A DNA stretch of 54,891 bases from Acidobacteriaceae bacterium (GTDB lineage: Bacteria; Acidobacteriota; Terriglobia; Terriglobales; Acidobacteriaceae): NCBI GenBank assembly GCA_003138515.1, contig PLGG01000078.1, positions 1 through 54,891 of the forward strand, given 5' to 3'. Both the position numbers and the translations under genes were made by a program. The first letter of the stretch is position 1. Every line of letters starts with the position of its first letter. Below, piece after piece: positions 1-7,354 of this stretch. The notes below the pieces were generated by a model. That model was not told the origin of the DNA. It saw nothing but the letters and a program-made list of their open reading frames with translations, and did not search any database.

Positions 1-29
1 AGCCTTTAGAATCAATAGCTTGCCGTCCA

Positions 30-53
30 CAGTTTCACAGTTTCACAGTTTTG
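30..53. repeat. Octamer tandem repeat (3 units)
   Basis: Two identical CAGTTTCA units are followed by a third with two mismatches (CAGTTTTG). It is one of several short-period arrays in the window's spacers. Confidence 0.75.
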
Positions 54-150
54 TTCTTGTGTCGTTTTTGATTTTGAGCTCTCGCGGAGCGGTTCTTTTG
101 TCGCCAAATTGCCGAATTGCTCACACGCTGTTTTGCAGACTTGCTGAGCT

Positions 151-195
151 GTTAACTCCACCAACTCCGCTAGCTCCGCTAACTCCGCCAACTCC
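151..195. repeat. Nonamer tandem repeat (5 units)
   Basis: Five consecutive 9-bp units of the form GYYARCTCC (for example GCTAACTCC and GCCAACTCC) lie just upstream of the heptosyltransferase start at 228. Confidence 0.8.
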
Positions 196-227
196 GCAGC
201 TTTCGCGCGCTGTGCGAAAATCGTTCT

Positions 228-1436
228 TTGCACGCGCAATCCAACTTCCGCCTGCTCATTGTCCGTTTGGGCGCAATGGGCGATATTCTTCACGCGCTGC
301 CTGCGGTCACGGCTTTGCGCGTCGCTCATCCCGATTGGCAAATCGGCTGGGTCGTCGAGCCGCGCTGGCAACCGCTGTTAAGAGCAGGGAACAGGGATCA
401 GGGATCAGGGATCAGAGAAGAACACGGGACCGCAACGCCCATCCGCGACACCGCAATGCCCATCCGCAACGCCGCAATGCCCATCGTCGACCGTCTCCAC
501 TTCGCCCCGAGCCGAGAATGGAAGCGCCATCCGTTCAGCGCCAACACGCGCCGCGCGATCGGCGCATTGCGCCACGAGCTCCGCGCCGCCGGCTACAGTG
601 CCGTCCTCGACCTTCAGGGAGCGATCCGTTCCGCAGTCATCGCCCGCATGAGCGGCTGCCAGCGCCGCATCGGCGAGGCAGCGCCGCGCGAGTGGCCCGC
701 GCAGTGGCTCTTCACCGAGCGCGTCGTCACGCACGGAGCGCACGTGATCGAGCAAGATCTGGAGCTCGCCTCTGCCGTCGCCGGTGACGCGCTCTCCGCC
801 AACTTGGCGAACGCATCGGGCCTGGCGAATGCGTCTCGTTCGACGAGTTTCGCTCCGCCGCTTCCCGCCCCGCTTTTGCCCATCGACCCCGAAGCCGAAG
901 CCTGGTGCGCCAACTGGCTCGCCGACACGTTTCCAGGCCCCGCGCGCCCTATCGCGCTCATCACTCCCGGAGCAGGTTGGGGCGCCAAGCGCTGGCCGCC
1001 CGAGCGCTATGCCGCCGTCGCCGAGGGACTCGCCGAGCGCGGCCTGCATGTCGTGGTCAACGCCGGTCCCGGCGAGGAGCCGCTCGCCGCCGCCATCGCC
1101 TCTGGCCGCGCCGTCGTACTCACCGCTTCGCTCCCGCAACTGATCGCGCTCACGCGCCGCATCGCCCTGTGCATCGGCGGAGACACGGGCCCGCTCCACC
1201 TCGCCAGCGCTCTCGGCCGTCCCGTCGTCGGCATCTACGGTCCCACCGATCCCAGCCGCAACGGCCCTTACGGCACTCGCGCCCGCGTGCTCCGCAGCCC
1301 GGACAGCCGCCGCGACCACTCTCGCCGCGCCGCACCCGATCCCGGCCTGCTCACCATCGCGCCGGAAGATGTCCTCCGCGCCGCCGACGAGCTGTTCGCC
1401 GAGGAGAGTGCCCCGAGGAGAGTGCCCAATGACTGA
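228..1436 (+). CDS. waaC: Lipopolysaccharide heptosyltransferase I-like glycosyltransferase (GT9)
   Basis: Predicted to transfer heptose from ADP-heptose to the lipid A-Kdo inner core at the cytoplasmic face of the inner membrane. The 402-residue product begins with the GT9 N-terminal signature RLGAMGDILHALP (about residues 13-25). It carries the family nucleotide-sugar motif GGDTGPLHLA, with D319 and H324, followed by GIYGPTDPSRNGP. The start used is TTG at 228, since no ATG with a good ribosome site precedes the conserved N-terminus. Residues about 54-88 are not typical of the family: they are encoded by four heptamers (387-414) and three 21-bp units (429-491). The stop overlaps the start of the next gene by 8 bp, suggesting co-translation. 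The family is confident; the exact acceptor (first or second heptose) is less so. Confidence 0.88.
   Translation: MHAQSNFRLLIVRLGAMGDILHALPAVTALRVAHPDWQIGWVVEPRWQPLLRAGNRDQGSGIREEHGTATPIRDTAMPIRNAAMPIVDRLHFAPSREWKRHPFSANTRRAIGALRHELRAAGYSAVLDLQGAIRSAVIARMSGCQRRIGEAAPREWPAQWLFTERVVTHGAHVIEQDLELASAVAGDALSANLANASGLANASRSTSFAPPLPAPLLPIDPEAEAWCANWLADTFPGPARPIALITPGAGWGAKRWPPERYAAVAEGLAERGLHVVVNAGPGEEPLAAAIASGRAVVLTASLPQLIALTRRIALCIGGDTGPLHLASALGRPVVGIYGPTDPSRNGPYGTRARVLRSPDSRRDHSRRAAPDPGLLTIAPEDVLRAADELFAEESAPRRVPND
387..414 (+). repeat. Heptamer tandem repeat inside waaC (4 units)
   Basis: One GGGAACA unit is followed by three perfect GGGATCA units, all inside the heptosyltransferase reading frame. 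The same heptamer type occurs in the spacer at 26131-26165. Confidence 0.9.
429..491 (+). repeat. 21-bp in-frame tandem repeat in waaC (3 units)
   Basis: Three 21-bp units start at 429, 450 and 471. They encode three 7-residue repeats: TATPIRD, TAMPIRN and AAMPIVD (residues 68-88). Because 21 is divisible by 3, gain or loss of a unit would keep the frame open. Confidence 0.9.
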
Positions 1437-2094
1437 GCAGGCTGGCCGAAACAGTTCTCCAAAGGTCCGCTCCATGCAAAGGTGGCAGCAAGTCGCGCGC
1501 CGCATTCGCGTTCCACTGGGATTCCTGACCGCTTCCGTCTATCTCATCGAGGTCGCGCGCCAGCCTCCGCATCCGACCGCAATCGCGTGGAGCCTGGCGC
1601 TTGTTCTCCCCGGCCTTGCGCTGCGCGCGGCCGCCTCCGGCACGGTCAAGAAGAACCAGGAACTCACCGTCACCGGCCCCTACGCATACACGCGAAACCC
1701 ACTCTATCTCGGATCAACACTCATTGCCGGCGGCTTCGCTGCCGCGCTCCTCAGTTGGCCTGTAGCGCTGCTCCTCGCGTTTGGCTTCGCGGCAATCTAC
1801 ATCCCCGTCATCGCGTCCGAAGAGCGATTCCTGCGCGCCACATTTCCGGAGTTCGAAGGCTATTACCGCAGCGTACCCCGATTCATCCCGCGCCTGACGC
1901 CCGCCAAATTGCCTCCGGAACTAGGCTCGCCCGCTGTTTCCCAGCCAGTTACCCCAACGGCCACAGGTGGCTTCTCGATCGCCCTTTACCTCCGGCACCG
2001 CGAGTACAATTCTGCTTTAGGGGCCGCACTGCTGTACCTGAGCCTGCTCTACCTGCGACCGGTGCTGGAGACCTTGGTGCACCGGGCCTGGTGA
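1429..2094 (+). CDS. Isoprenylcysteine carboxyl methyltransferase-like membrane protein (ICMT/PEMT superfamily)
   Basis: A 221-residue integral membrane protein of the ICMT/phospholipid methyltransferase superfamily, predicted to use S-adenosylmethionine at the membrane. Visible marks are the GPYAYTRNPLYLG segment and the downstream SEERFL...FPEFEGYYRSVPRFIP region, the usual cofactor-binding signature. Hydrophobic segments surround both. ATG 1429 is chosen because it overlaps the waaC stop by 8 bp and precedes a basic N-terminus; a longer frame from 1369 would run further into waaC. The C-terminal tail has another hydrophobic stretch (LGAALLYLSLLYLRPV). The bacterial substrate is unknown. 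Genetic coupling to waaC suggests an envelope role, which is inference. Confidence 0.8.
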   Translation: MTEQAGRNSSPKVRSMQRWQQVARRIRVPLGFLTASVYLIEVARQPPHPTAIAWSLALVLPGLALRAAASGTVKKNQELTVTGPYAYTRNPLYLGSTLIAGGFAAALLSWPVALLLAFGFAAIYIPVIASEERFLRATFPEFEGYYRSVPRFIPRLTPAKLPPELGSPAVSQPVTPTATGGFSIALYLRHREYNSALGAALLYLSLLYLRPVLETLVHRAW

Positions 2095-2177
2095 GCGCTT
2101 TCTGCATCCATCAAGTCCAAAGAGAAGGGGCCAGGTCGATTCATGAGAATCCATGCCATGAGGAGCCGTGCCGAACC

Positions 2178-2948
2178 TTGAAGACACACGCGATCGCAGT
2201 CACCTTATTGTTCGGTCTTACTCTAGCGGCCACCTCGCCCGGCCAGGATCCCGCGATCCTGTCGCCGCCGCGTCCCGGCTTCAGCTTCCCGCAAAAGCAG
2301 ACCCTCACCTATTCGGTGGATTGGCGAGTCTTTCCCGCCGGCACGGCTGTCGTTCGCTTTGAGGCGTCCGGCGACCGCGAGCGCATCATCGCGTCCGCGA
2401 ACACCAGCGGCGCAATCAATCTGCTTTTTCACGTCTCCGACAACTTCCAATCCGATTTCGACCGCGAGAAGGGCTGCACCTACGACTTCGATAAGCAAAC
2501 CGTCGAAGGCCGGCGTCAGTTCAACTCGACCCTCAACATCGATTACGCTCAATCCAAATCCATCCTCGACGAGAAGAACATGGTCAATGGCCAGGCCAGG
2601 CATGTAGAGGCGCCCGTCCACGGCTGCCTCACCGACCTGCTCACTGGCGTGTTTTACACTGGCTCGCAGCAGTTGGTCGTCGGCAGCAGCTTCGCGATTC
2701 CTGTGGCCGACGCCCAGCGCACGGTGCTGGTCACCATGAAGGTCGAGGGGCGCGAAGAGATCAAGACCACCCTGGGCACCTTCAAGACCATCCGGGTGCA
2801 GCCCACCGCCGACGTGGGAGTCGTGAAAAACCGCGGCAACATCTGGATCTGGTACACCGATGATGACCGGCACCTGCCCGTGCAAATGCGCGCCCGGCTT
2901 TTCTGGGGCACCATCACGTTCCGGCTCACCGGCAACGAGAACAAGTGA
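2178..2948 (+). CDS. DUF3108 domain-containing secreted protein
   Basis: A 256-residue protein with an N-terminal signal peptide (hydrophobic VTLLFGLTLAA, then a polar stretch). The body resembles DUF3108 proteins: a YSVDWRVFPAGTA opening strand, repeated beta-rich segments, and a C-terminal IWIWYTDDDRHLPVQM region. Members are periplasmic or outer-membrane-associated and of unknown function. No ATG lies in frame near the conserved region, so TTG 2178 is used; an AGGAG at 2161 sits slightly far upstream. It follows the methyltransferase by about 80 bp and could belong to the same transcript. Confidence 0.78.
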   Translation: MKTHAIAVTLLFGLTLAATSPGQDPAILSPPRPGFSFPQKQTLTYSVDWRVFPAGTAVVRFEASGDRERIIASANTSGAINLLFHVSDNFQSDFDREKGCTYDFDKQTVEGRRQFNSTLNIDYAQSKSILDEKNMVNGQARHVEAPVHGCLTDLLTGVFYTGSQQLVVGSSFAIPVADAQRTVLVTMKVEGREEIKTTLGTFKTIRVQPTADVGVVKNRGNIWIWYTDDDRHLPVQMRARLFWGTITFRLTGNENK

Positions 2949-2951
2949 CGT

Positions 2952-3026
2952 CAGTGAAGAAGTGAACTAGTGAATGGAGTGAAACCGCTCGCTCTTCACT
3001 CCTTCACTTTTTCACTCATTCACTTG
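2952..3026. repeat. Facing octamer arrays (AGTGAA-type and TTCACT-type)
   Basis: Four octamers containing GTGAA (2952-2983) are followed after about 11 bp by four TTCACT octamers (2995-3026), their reverse-complement type. The two arrays can pair into a long imperfect hairpin between the DUF3108 gene and the S9 peptidase. They may act as a transcription terminator, but no run of T follows the stem closely. Confidence 0.8.
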
Positions 3027-3118
3027 TCGTGCTGATCCATCAACAAAAATGTCAGCGCTCCGGTGTACACTTTCTCTTCGCGCGGCGAGGCGGTTCGCGC
3101 CGCGCCGTGAGGCCTTCC

Positions 3119-5542
3119 ATGCGCAGACTCTCTCTTGCCCTGCGGGTGCCCCCGGTCTCGATTTTGAGACCGGGGATAGCACAGCCCCAAACCGACCCCT
3201 GTCATCCTGAGCGCAGTCTCGCGCCAGCGAGACGGAGTCGAAGGACCAGTGGTTGCCTTTCGCCTCGGCCCTCGCGTTTGAGCTCTGGGACAGCACGATC
3301 ACTCCTTTTATTCGCGTCCCTCCTCGCAATTCTCCCGTTCTGTCCCGCGCAATCCGCCGCGCCCAAGCGCCCGATGACGTTCGAGGACATGATGCAGATG
3401 AAGCGGCTCGGGGATACAGCCGTTTCACCCGACGGCAAGTGGCTGGCCTACGCCGTAACGACCGTTGATCTCTTCCAAAACCAAAAGAAAGCGGAGCTCT
3501 GGCTGCAGGCGATTTCGGGCCCCGGACCGGATGAACCTGCCCCATTCAAGATCAGCGTTGCACAGCCCGGAGACTCCGGCGTGCAGTTCGCCTCGGATGG
3601 AAAGCGGATTCTGTTTCTCTCTGGCCGAGACAGCGGCCAACAAGTGTGGATTGCGGACTTCGATCCTGCGACGGGCGCGGCAAGCAACGCCAAGAAGCTG
3701 ACGGCGATTGCGACCGAAGCAGACAACGCGAAGTGGTCGCCGGACGGGAAGTCGATTGTGTTCACGTCGGCCGTTTATCCAGATTGTCCACCAATCACGA
3801 CAGCCGACTTCGACACGGGAAACAAATGCAATGCGGGTCGCGACGCGGTTCTGGCGGCGAGCAAGGTGAAAGCGCAGATTTGGACGCACCTTCTCTATCG
3901 CCACTGGGACCACTACACCGGCGACAAGCGGTCGCATCTGATCCTGGTTTCCGTTGACGGCGGCGCGATGCGCGATCTCACGCCCAACGACCCGCACGAT
4001 GTGCCGCCGTTCTCGCTTGAGGGGTCGAGCTGCGGCTGCGGCTTTGCGCCCGACTCCAAGGAACTGGCGTTTACTGAGAACCTCGATCCCGTGCCGGCCG
4101 TCTCGACCAACGCGGACATCTTCACGCTCGACCTAACCGACCCGAACGCGAAGCCGGTAAAGGTGTCGACGTCGCCGGGCGGGGATTTCAACCCAGCGTA
4201 CTCGCCCGACGGAAAATATCTGGCTTGGCGATCACAGGCGCGGAATGGGTACGAAAGCGACAAGTTTCGGCTGGTCCTCTTCGATCGCGCCGCGAAGACA
4301 ATCAAAGACCTTTTGCCGGATTTTGACAACTGGGTGGACGAGTTTGCATGGGCGCCTGGTTGGCAGGTCATCTACTTCGTCGCTGAGAGTCATGGCGAGG
4401 CGCCGATCTACAGCGTCGGAGTGGATTTGGGGCGCCTCAAAGCCGGCAGCACTCCAAATCAGCTCACGGAGAATGGCGAATACAGCAACCTTCGAGTGTT
4501 GACAGACGGAAAAGCTTTGATTGCTTCGGAACTGTCGGTACTTCGACCAGCCGAAGTTGTGCGGCTGGATAACTTGAATCGTTGGGAGCTGGAAGTATCC
4601 ACGAGTGACCCGAAGAACCCAAGATCCACTGGCGATTATCCACCGATTGTGGGCCGCCGAGCGGCGGATCTTCCAGAGCGAATCACCCACCTCAACGACG
4701 CCCTCCTCGCCCAGCTCGACCTGCCCAAGATGGAATCCTTCTGGTTCACGGCCGCCGACAAAACCAAGCTCCAGGGCTTCCTCATCCGCCCGCCCGGCTT
4801 CGATCCGGCCAAGAAGTATCCCGTGAAGTTCCTCATCCACGGCGGCCCGCAGGGCGCGTGGGGCGACGCGTGGTCCTACCGCTGGAACGCCGAGCTCTTC
4901 GCCGCCAACGGCTACGTTGTCGTCATGATCAATCCGCGCGGGTCAACCGGCTACGGCCAGGCCATCGTCGAAGCCGTGAGCGGCGACTGGGGCGGCAAGC
5001 CCTTCACCGACCTGATGACGGGGCTCGACTACGCGGAGCAGCACTACAGCTTCATCGACAAAACACGCGAGTGCGCCCTCGGCGCGAGCTACGGCGGATT
5101 CATGGCCAACTGGATCCTGGGCCACACCGACCGCTTCAAGTGCATCGTTTCCCACGACGGCATGTTCAACGCCGAGTCGGCGTTCGGATCAACCGAGGAA
5201 GACTGGTTCAACATCTGGGAGTTCAAAACTCCAGGATCAAAAGGGGGCCATCCGTGGGACTACTACGGAAAGCCCGATAGCGAAAACCCGTTCCGCAAAT
5301 GGTCGCCGTCTCTCTACGCCAAGAACTTCAAGACGCCGACGCTGGTAGTTCATGGTCAACTCGATTACCGGCTCGACGTGAGTGAGGGACTGCAACTGTT
5401 TGACACGCTGCAACTCGAGGGCGTGCCGAGCAAGATGCTTTACTTCCCCGATGAAGGACATTGGGTGCTGAAACCGCAGAACTCCCAGCTCTGGTACAAA
5501 ACGGTGAACGACTGGGTGGATCAATGGGTGGAAAAGAAGTGA
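3119..5542 (+). CDS. S9 family (prolyl oligopeptidase-type) secreted peptidase
   Basis: A serine peptidase of the acylaminoacyl/dipeptidyl peptidase group. An N-terminal beta-propeller with SPDGKWLAY-type blades is followed by a C-terminal alpha/beta hydrolase domain. The catalytic triad is visible from the ATG-3119 numbering: S657 in GASYGGF, D749 in GQLDYRLD and H781 in DEGHWVL. ATG 3119 has a GAGG ribosome site 6 nt upstream. The hydrophobic signal core (LLLFASLLAILPF) only appears about 55 residues later, because 3144-3247 is occupied by two repeat elements. A TTG at 3278 would give a normal-length signal peptide but has no ribosome site. Export is likely if translation starts near 3278, and uncertain otherwise. 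Confidence 0.9.
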   Translation: MRRLSLALRVPPVSILRPGIAQPQTDPCHPERSLAPARRSRRTSGCLSPRPSRLSSGTARSLLLFASLLAILPFCPAQSAAPKRPMTFEDMMQMKRLGDTAVSPDGKWLAYAVTTVDLFQNQKKAELWLQAISGPGPDEPAPFKISVAQPGDSGVQFASDGKRILFLSGRDSGQQVWIADFDPATGAASNAKKLTAIATEADNAKWSPDGKSIVFTSAVYPDCPPITTADFDTGNKCNAGRDAVLAASKVKAQIWTHLLYRHWDHYTGDKRSHLILVSVDGGAMRDLTPNDPHDVPPFSLEGSSCGCGFAPDSKELAFTENLDPVPAVSTNADIFTLDLTDPNAKPVKVSTSPGGDFNPAYSPDGKYLAWRSQARNGYESDKFRLVLFDRAAKTIKDLLPDFDNWVDEFAWAPGWQVIYFVAESHGEAPIYSVGVDLGRLKAGSTPNQLTENGEYSNLRVLTDGKALIASELSVLRPAEVVRLDNLNRWELEVSTSDPKNPRSTGDYPPIVGRRAADLPERITHLNDALLAQLDLPKMESFWFTAADKTKLQGFLIRPPGFDPAKKYPVKFLIHGGPQGAWGDAWSYRWNAELFAANGYVVVMINPRGSTGYGQAIVEAVSGDWGGKPFTDLMTGLDYAEQHYSFIDKTRECALGASYGGFMANWILGHTDRFKCIVSHDGMFNAESAFGSTEEDWFNIWEFKTPGSKGGHPWDYYGKPDSENPFRKWSPSLYAKNFKTPTLVVHGQLDYRLDVSEGLQLFDTLQLEGVPSKMLYFPDEGHWVLKPQNSQLWYKTVNDWVDQWVEKK
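3144..3184 (+). repeat. Palindromic repeat element with conserved ends, copy 1
   Basis: The element starts GGGTGCCCC and ends GGGATAGCACAG. Its core is a perfect 10-bp inverted repeat (CCCCGGTCTC 3150-3159, GAGACCGGGG 3166-3175). The copy at 6289-6343 has the same ends and a different palindromic core. This copy lies in the 5' coding part of the S9 peptidase. Confidence 0.82.
3200..3247 (+). repeat. TGTCATCCTGAGCG-type palindromic repeat element
   Basis: The left end is TGTCATCCTGAGCG and the right end GGAGTCGAAGGACC. The core is a perfect 7-bp inverted repeat (GTCTCGC 3216-3222, GCGAGAC 3227-3233). Partial relatives in the opposite orientation lie at 54314-54340 and 54443-54468. It is translated within the S9 peptidase as CHPERSLAPARRSRRT. 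Confidence 0.82.
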
Positions 5543-5544
5543 TC

Positions 5545-5573
5545 TGTATTACAAATGTTTGATTTGTGGTACA
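5545..5573 (+). promoter_or_regulatory. Probable VapB operator (inverted repeat) and promoter
   Basis: TGTATTACAAAT (5545-5556) and ATTTGTGGTACA (5562-5573) form an inverted repeat with 10 of 12 positions matching around a 5-bp spacer. It ends 8 bp before the antitoxin ATG (5582). Autoregulation by a ribbon-helix-helix antitoxin is the usual arrangement. A possible -10 box, TACAGT at 5570-5575, would put transcription start at or very near the ATG. Confidence 0.75.
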
Positions 5574-5581
5574 GTAGCCTC

Positions 5582-5860
5582 ATGAAAACAAGCGTGCAGG
5601 CACGGTTGGACGAGGAGACAGAGGCGGCGCTGGAAACACTCGTTCGCCGCCTGGGTTGGAGTACGTCCAAAGTCGTTCGTGAGGGTATTCGGCTGGTGGA
5701 GAAGCACCACGCTCCTTCGCCCCGCCGCATGCTGATTGGTATCGGCATGTACGATAGCGGCGTATCGAGCCTCGCAACAAACAAGAAGTACATGGAGGAT
5801 TTCGGCAAGAAGAGCATGGGGCGTGCTTTGCGAAAACCAGCCCGAGCGGCGGTCGAGTGA
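5582..5860 (+). CDS. Ribbon-helix-helix antitoxin, VapB-like
   Basis: A 92-residue protein whose first 45 residues fit a ribbon-helix-helix DNA-binding fold: a short basic strand (MKTSVQARLDEE), then two helices ending KVVREGIRLVE. The C-terminal half, which probably wraps the toxin, is less conserved. ATG 5582 is preferred over the upstream ATG 5555, which lies inside the inverted repeat. No Shine-Dalgarno sequence precedes it. Its end overlaps the toxin start by 4 bp (GTGA), so the two are translationally coupled. It is expected to neutralise the downstream PIN toxin and repress its own promoter. Confidence 0.82.
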   Translation: MKTSVQARLDEETEAALETLVRRLGWSTSKVVREGIRLVEKHHAPSPRRMLIGIGMYDSGVSSLATNKKYMEDFGKKSMGRALRKPARAAVE

Positions 5861-6273
5861 AGCCCATTCTCGCCGATACGGGATTTCTTGTCGCCGTCTA
5901 CGACAAGCGCGAGCCCTTCCATTCTCTTTGTTTGCGGGTCTATCGGGCACTCGATAATCCTCTTGTCACTTGCGAGCCGGTTATTGCCGAAGCCCTTCAC
6001 CTGTTGCGATTTGCGCCTGGTGCTGCCGACGACATTCTTACGAGCGTGGAGCAAGGAATTCTGGAGATCCCCTTTAAGCTGACTGAATCCTCAGGACCGG
6101 TCAAAAGAATTATGAAGAAGTACCAGGATCTCCCAGCCGATTTTGCCGATGCATGTCTGATAGCCATGGCCGATGAGCTCGATACCGGTGATATCCTCAC
6201 GCTCGACAGCCATTTCAAGCATTATCGCTGGCGGCGGAATCGATCGTTTCGCCTCCTGATTCCGCTCGGGTAG
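5857..6273 (+). CDS. PIN-domain toxin, VapC-like
   Basis: A 138-residue PIN-domain ribonuclease. The first acidic residue is D7 in ILADTGFLVAVYD. A conserved glutamate region follows (CEPVIAEALHLL), then the acidic DFADACLIAMADE segment and the C-terminal ILTLDSHF strand. These four acidic positions bind Mg/Mn in VapC enzymes. GTG 5857 overlaps the antitoxin stop. VapC-family toxins cleave tRNA or rRNA; the target here is unknown. The gene order and overlap strongly support a toxin-antitoxin pair. Confidence 0.85.
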   Translation: MKPILADTGFLVAVYDKREPFHSLCLRVYRALDNPLVTCEPVIAEALHLLRFAPGAADDILTSVEQGILEIPFKLTESSGPVKRIMKKYQDLPADFADACLIAMADELDTGDILTLDSHFKHYRWRRNRSFRLLIPLG

Positions 6274-6288
6274 CTTTGATAGCAGCCA

Positions 6289-6343
6289 GGGTGCCCCATC
6301 CTTGCCGCGTCTTTGCTTTTGCGGCAAGGGTGGGATAGCACAG
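6289..6343 (+). repeat. Palindromic repeat element with conserved ends, copy 2
   Basis: It shares the ends GGGTGCCCC and GGGATAGCACAG with the element at 3144-3184. The core is a 14-bp inverted repeat with one mismatch (6295-6308 against 6321-6334). It may also terminate the vapBC transcript. An extended recX frame would start inside it. Confidence 0.82.
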
Positions 6344-6357
6344 AACTGAGCAAGTTC

Positions 6358-6915
6358 TTGTCTTTCCCACGCAAATCCCGCAAGCCACGCGAGCCGCTCG
6401 ACGAAGCGGGCCTCTACGACTACGCCGTCAAGGCGCTGGGCCGCCAAATGCGCACCGAGGTTGAGTTGCGCCGGCTGATGAGCGCGCGTGCCGAGCAGGG
6501 CGATCTCGGCGAGGCGGCGGTCAGGGCGGCAATTGCGCGCCTCAAGGAGCACGGATACCTCGACGATCGGGCGTTTGCGGAGACCTATGCGCGGCTGCGC
6601 CAGGAGAACGAAAAGCTGGGCGCGCGGCGCGTGCGGCAGGATTTGCAGCAAAAGGGAATCCGCACCGAGCTGATCACCGAGACAGTTGAGGCGCGGTATG
6701 GCGCGACGAATGAAGAGATGCTCGCTCGCGAGCATCTCGAGCGCAAGCGAATCAAGAAGCCGGAGAACGAGAAAGAAACCGCGCGCGTGATGCGGCGGCT
6801 GGTCGCGGCGGGATTCTCGACAGGAACCATTTACAAGATTCTGAGGCAGTGGAATGTGGCGGAGGAATCGCTGGCTGCGCTGGAGAACGTGGACATAGAG
6901 ACGCACGAAGAGTGA
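6358..6915 (+). CDS. recX: Regulatory protein RecX
   Basis: A 185-residue, highly charged, all-helical protein of the RecX family, which binds RecA filaments and limits recombinase activity. Visible RecX signatures are the LYDYAVKALGRQMRTEVELRRLM segment, followed by the GYLDDRAFAETYARLR repeat and the GARRVRQDLQQKGI repeat. These correspond to the tandem three-helix repeats of the family. The frame remains open back to TTG 6313, but that codon lies inside the palindromic element at 6289-6343, so TTG 6358 is chosen; neither has a strong ribosome site. recA is not in this window. Confidence 0.85.
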   Translation: MSFPRKSRKPREPLDEAGLYDYAVKALGRQMRTEVELRRLMSARAEQGDLGEAAVRAAIARLKEHGYLDDRAFAETYARLRQENEKLGARRVRQDLQQKGIRTELITETVEARYGATNEEMLAREHLERKRIKKPENEKETARVMRRLVAAGFSTGTIYKILRQWNVAEESLAALENVDIETHEE

Positions 6916-7354
6916 GGCTCGCCAGCCGCGTCGCTTCACCCCATCACCGCCCCCTGACACCCGTCTTGCCCCAGTTCCGCAGACGTGCTGACAGTTGCCC
7001 ACTGTCCACTGCCCACTGCCCACTGCCCACTGTCCACGGGCTTATGCATCTACCGCAACCAAAATGAGCATGAATATCGGCAAAATTGAGCTCACAACCT
7101 GGGCCAAACGCGGTTTATTTTGGTGCGATCTTCGCTTCAATGCGGAGTTTTGATCGAAGTTCCCGCGCATCGAGGCGCCGGATTCCTGAACCCCCTTCGC
7201 TTATAAGGGTAGTTTTCGCGTCCAAAATCTTTTTTCCGCTCAAATCTCCGCCTGAACACGTACACGTGGGATCGAGAGGCCATGTGTTCATTGGACGGGT
7301 GAGAGGACCGCGGGGACGCGCGTCAGCCCTCAGGGACATTACACTGAAGGAGCT
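6916..7354. other. 439-bp spacer upstream of alaS
   Basis: Apart from the heptamer array at 6996-7037, nothing recognisable was found. A 90-codon open frame (7086-7358) shows no domain and unusual composition and is not considered a gene. No T-box specifier-like structure was evident by eye. The spacer presumably holds the alaS promoter. Confidence 0.55.
6996..7037. repeat. Heptamer tandem repeat (6 units, TGCCCAC/TGTCCAC)
   Basis: Six consecutive 7-bp units, four TGCCCAC and two TGTCCAC, lie about 80 bp after the recX stop. Confidence 0.93.

Larger units (their letters stand above)
1..227. other. Leading spacer with short tandem repeats, no gene seen
   Basis: No convincing coding region is visible before the heptosyltransferase. 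The open frames here have no recognisable product and overlap each other on both strands. The stretch holds three octamers (30-53) and five nonamers (151-195), described separately. The upstream gene lies outside the window. Confidence 0.6.

Noticed and set aside
6996..7037. CRISPR array
   Set aside because: The units are 7 bp long and directly adjacent, with no unique spacers; the same holds for the other short arrays.
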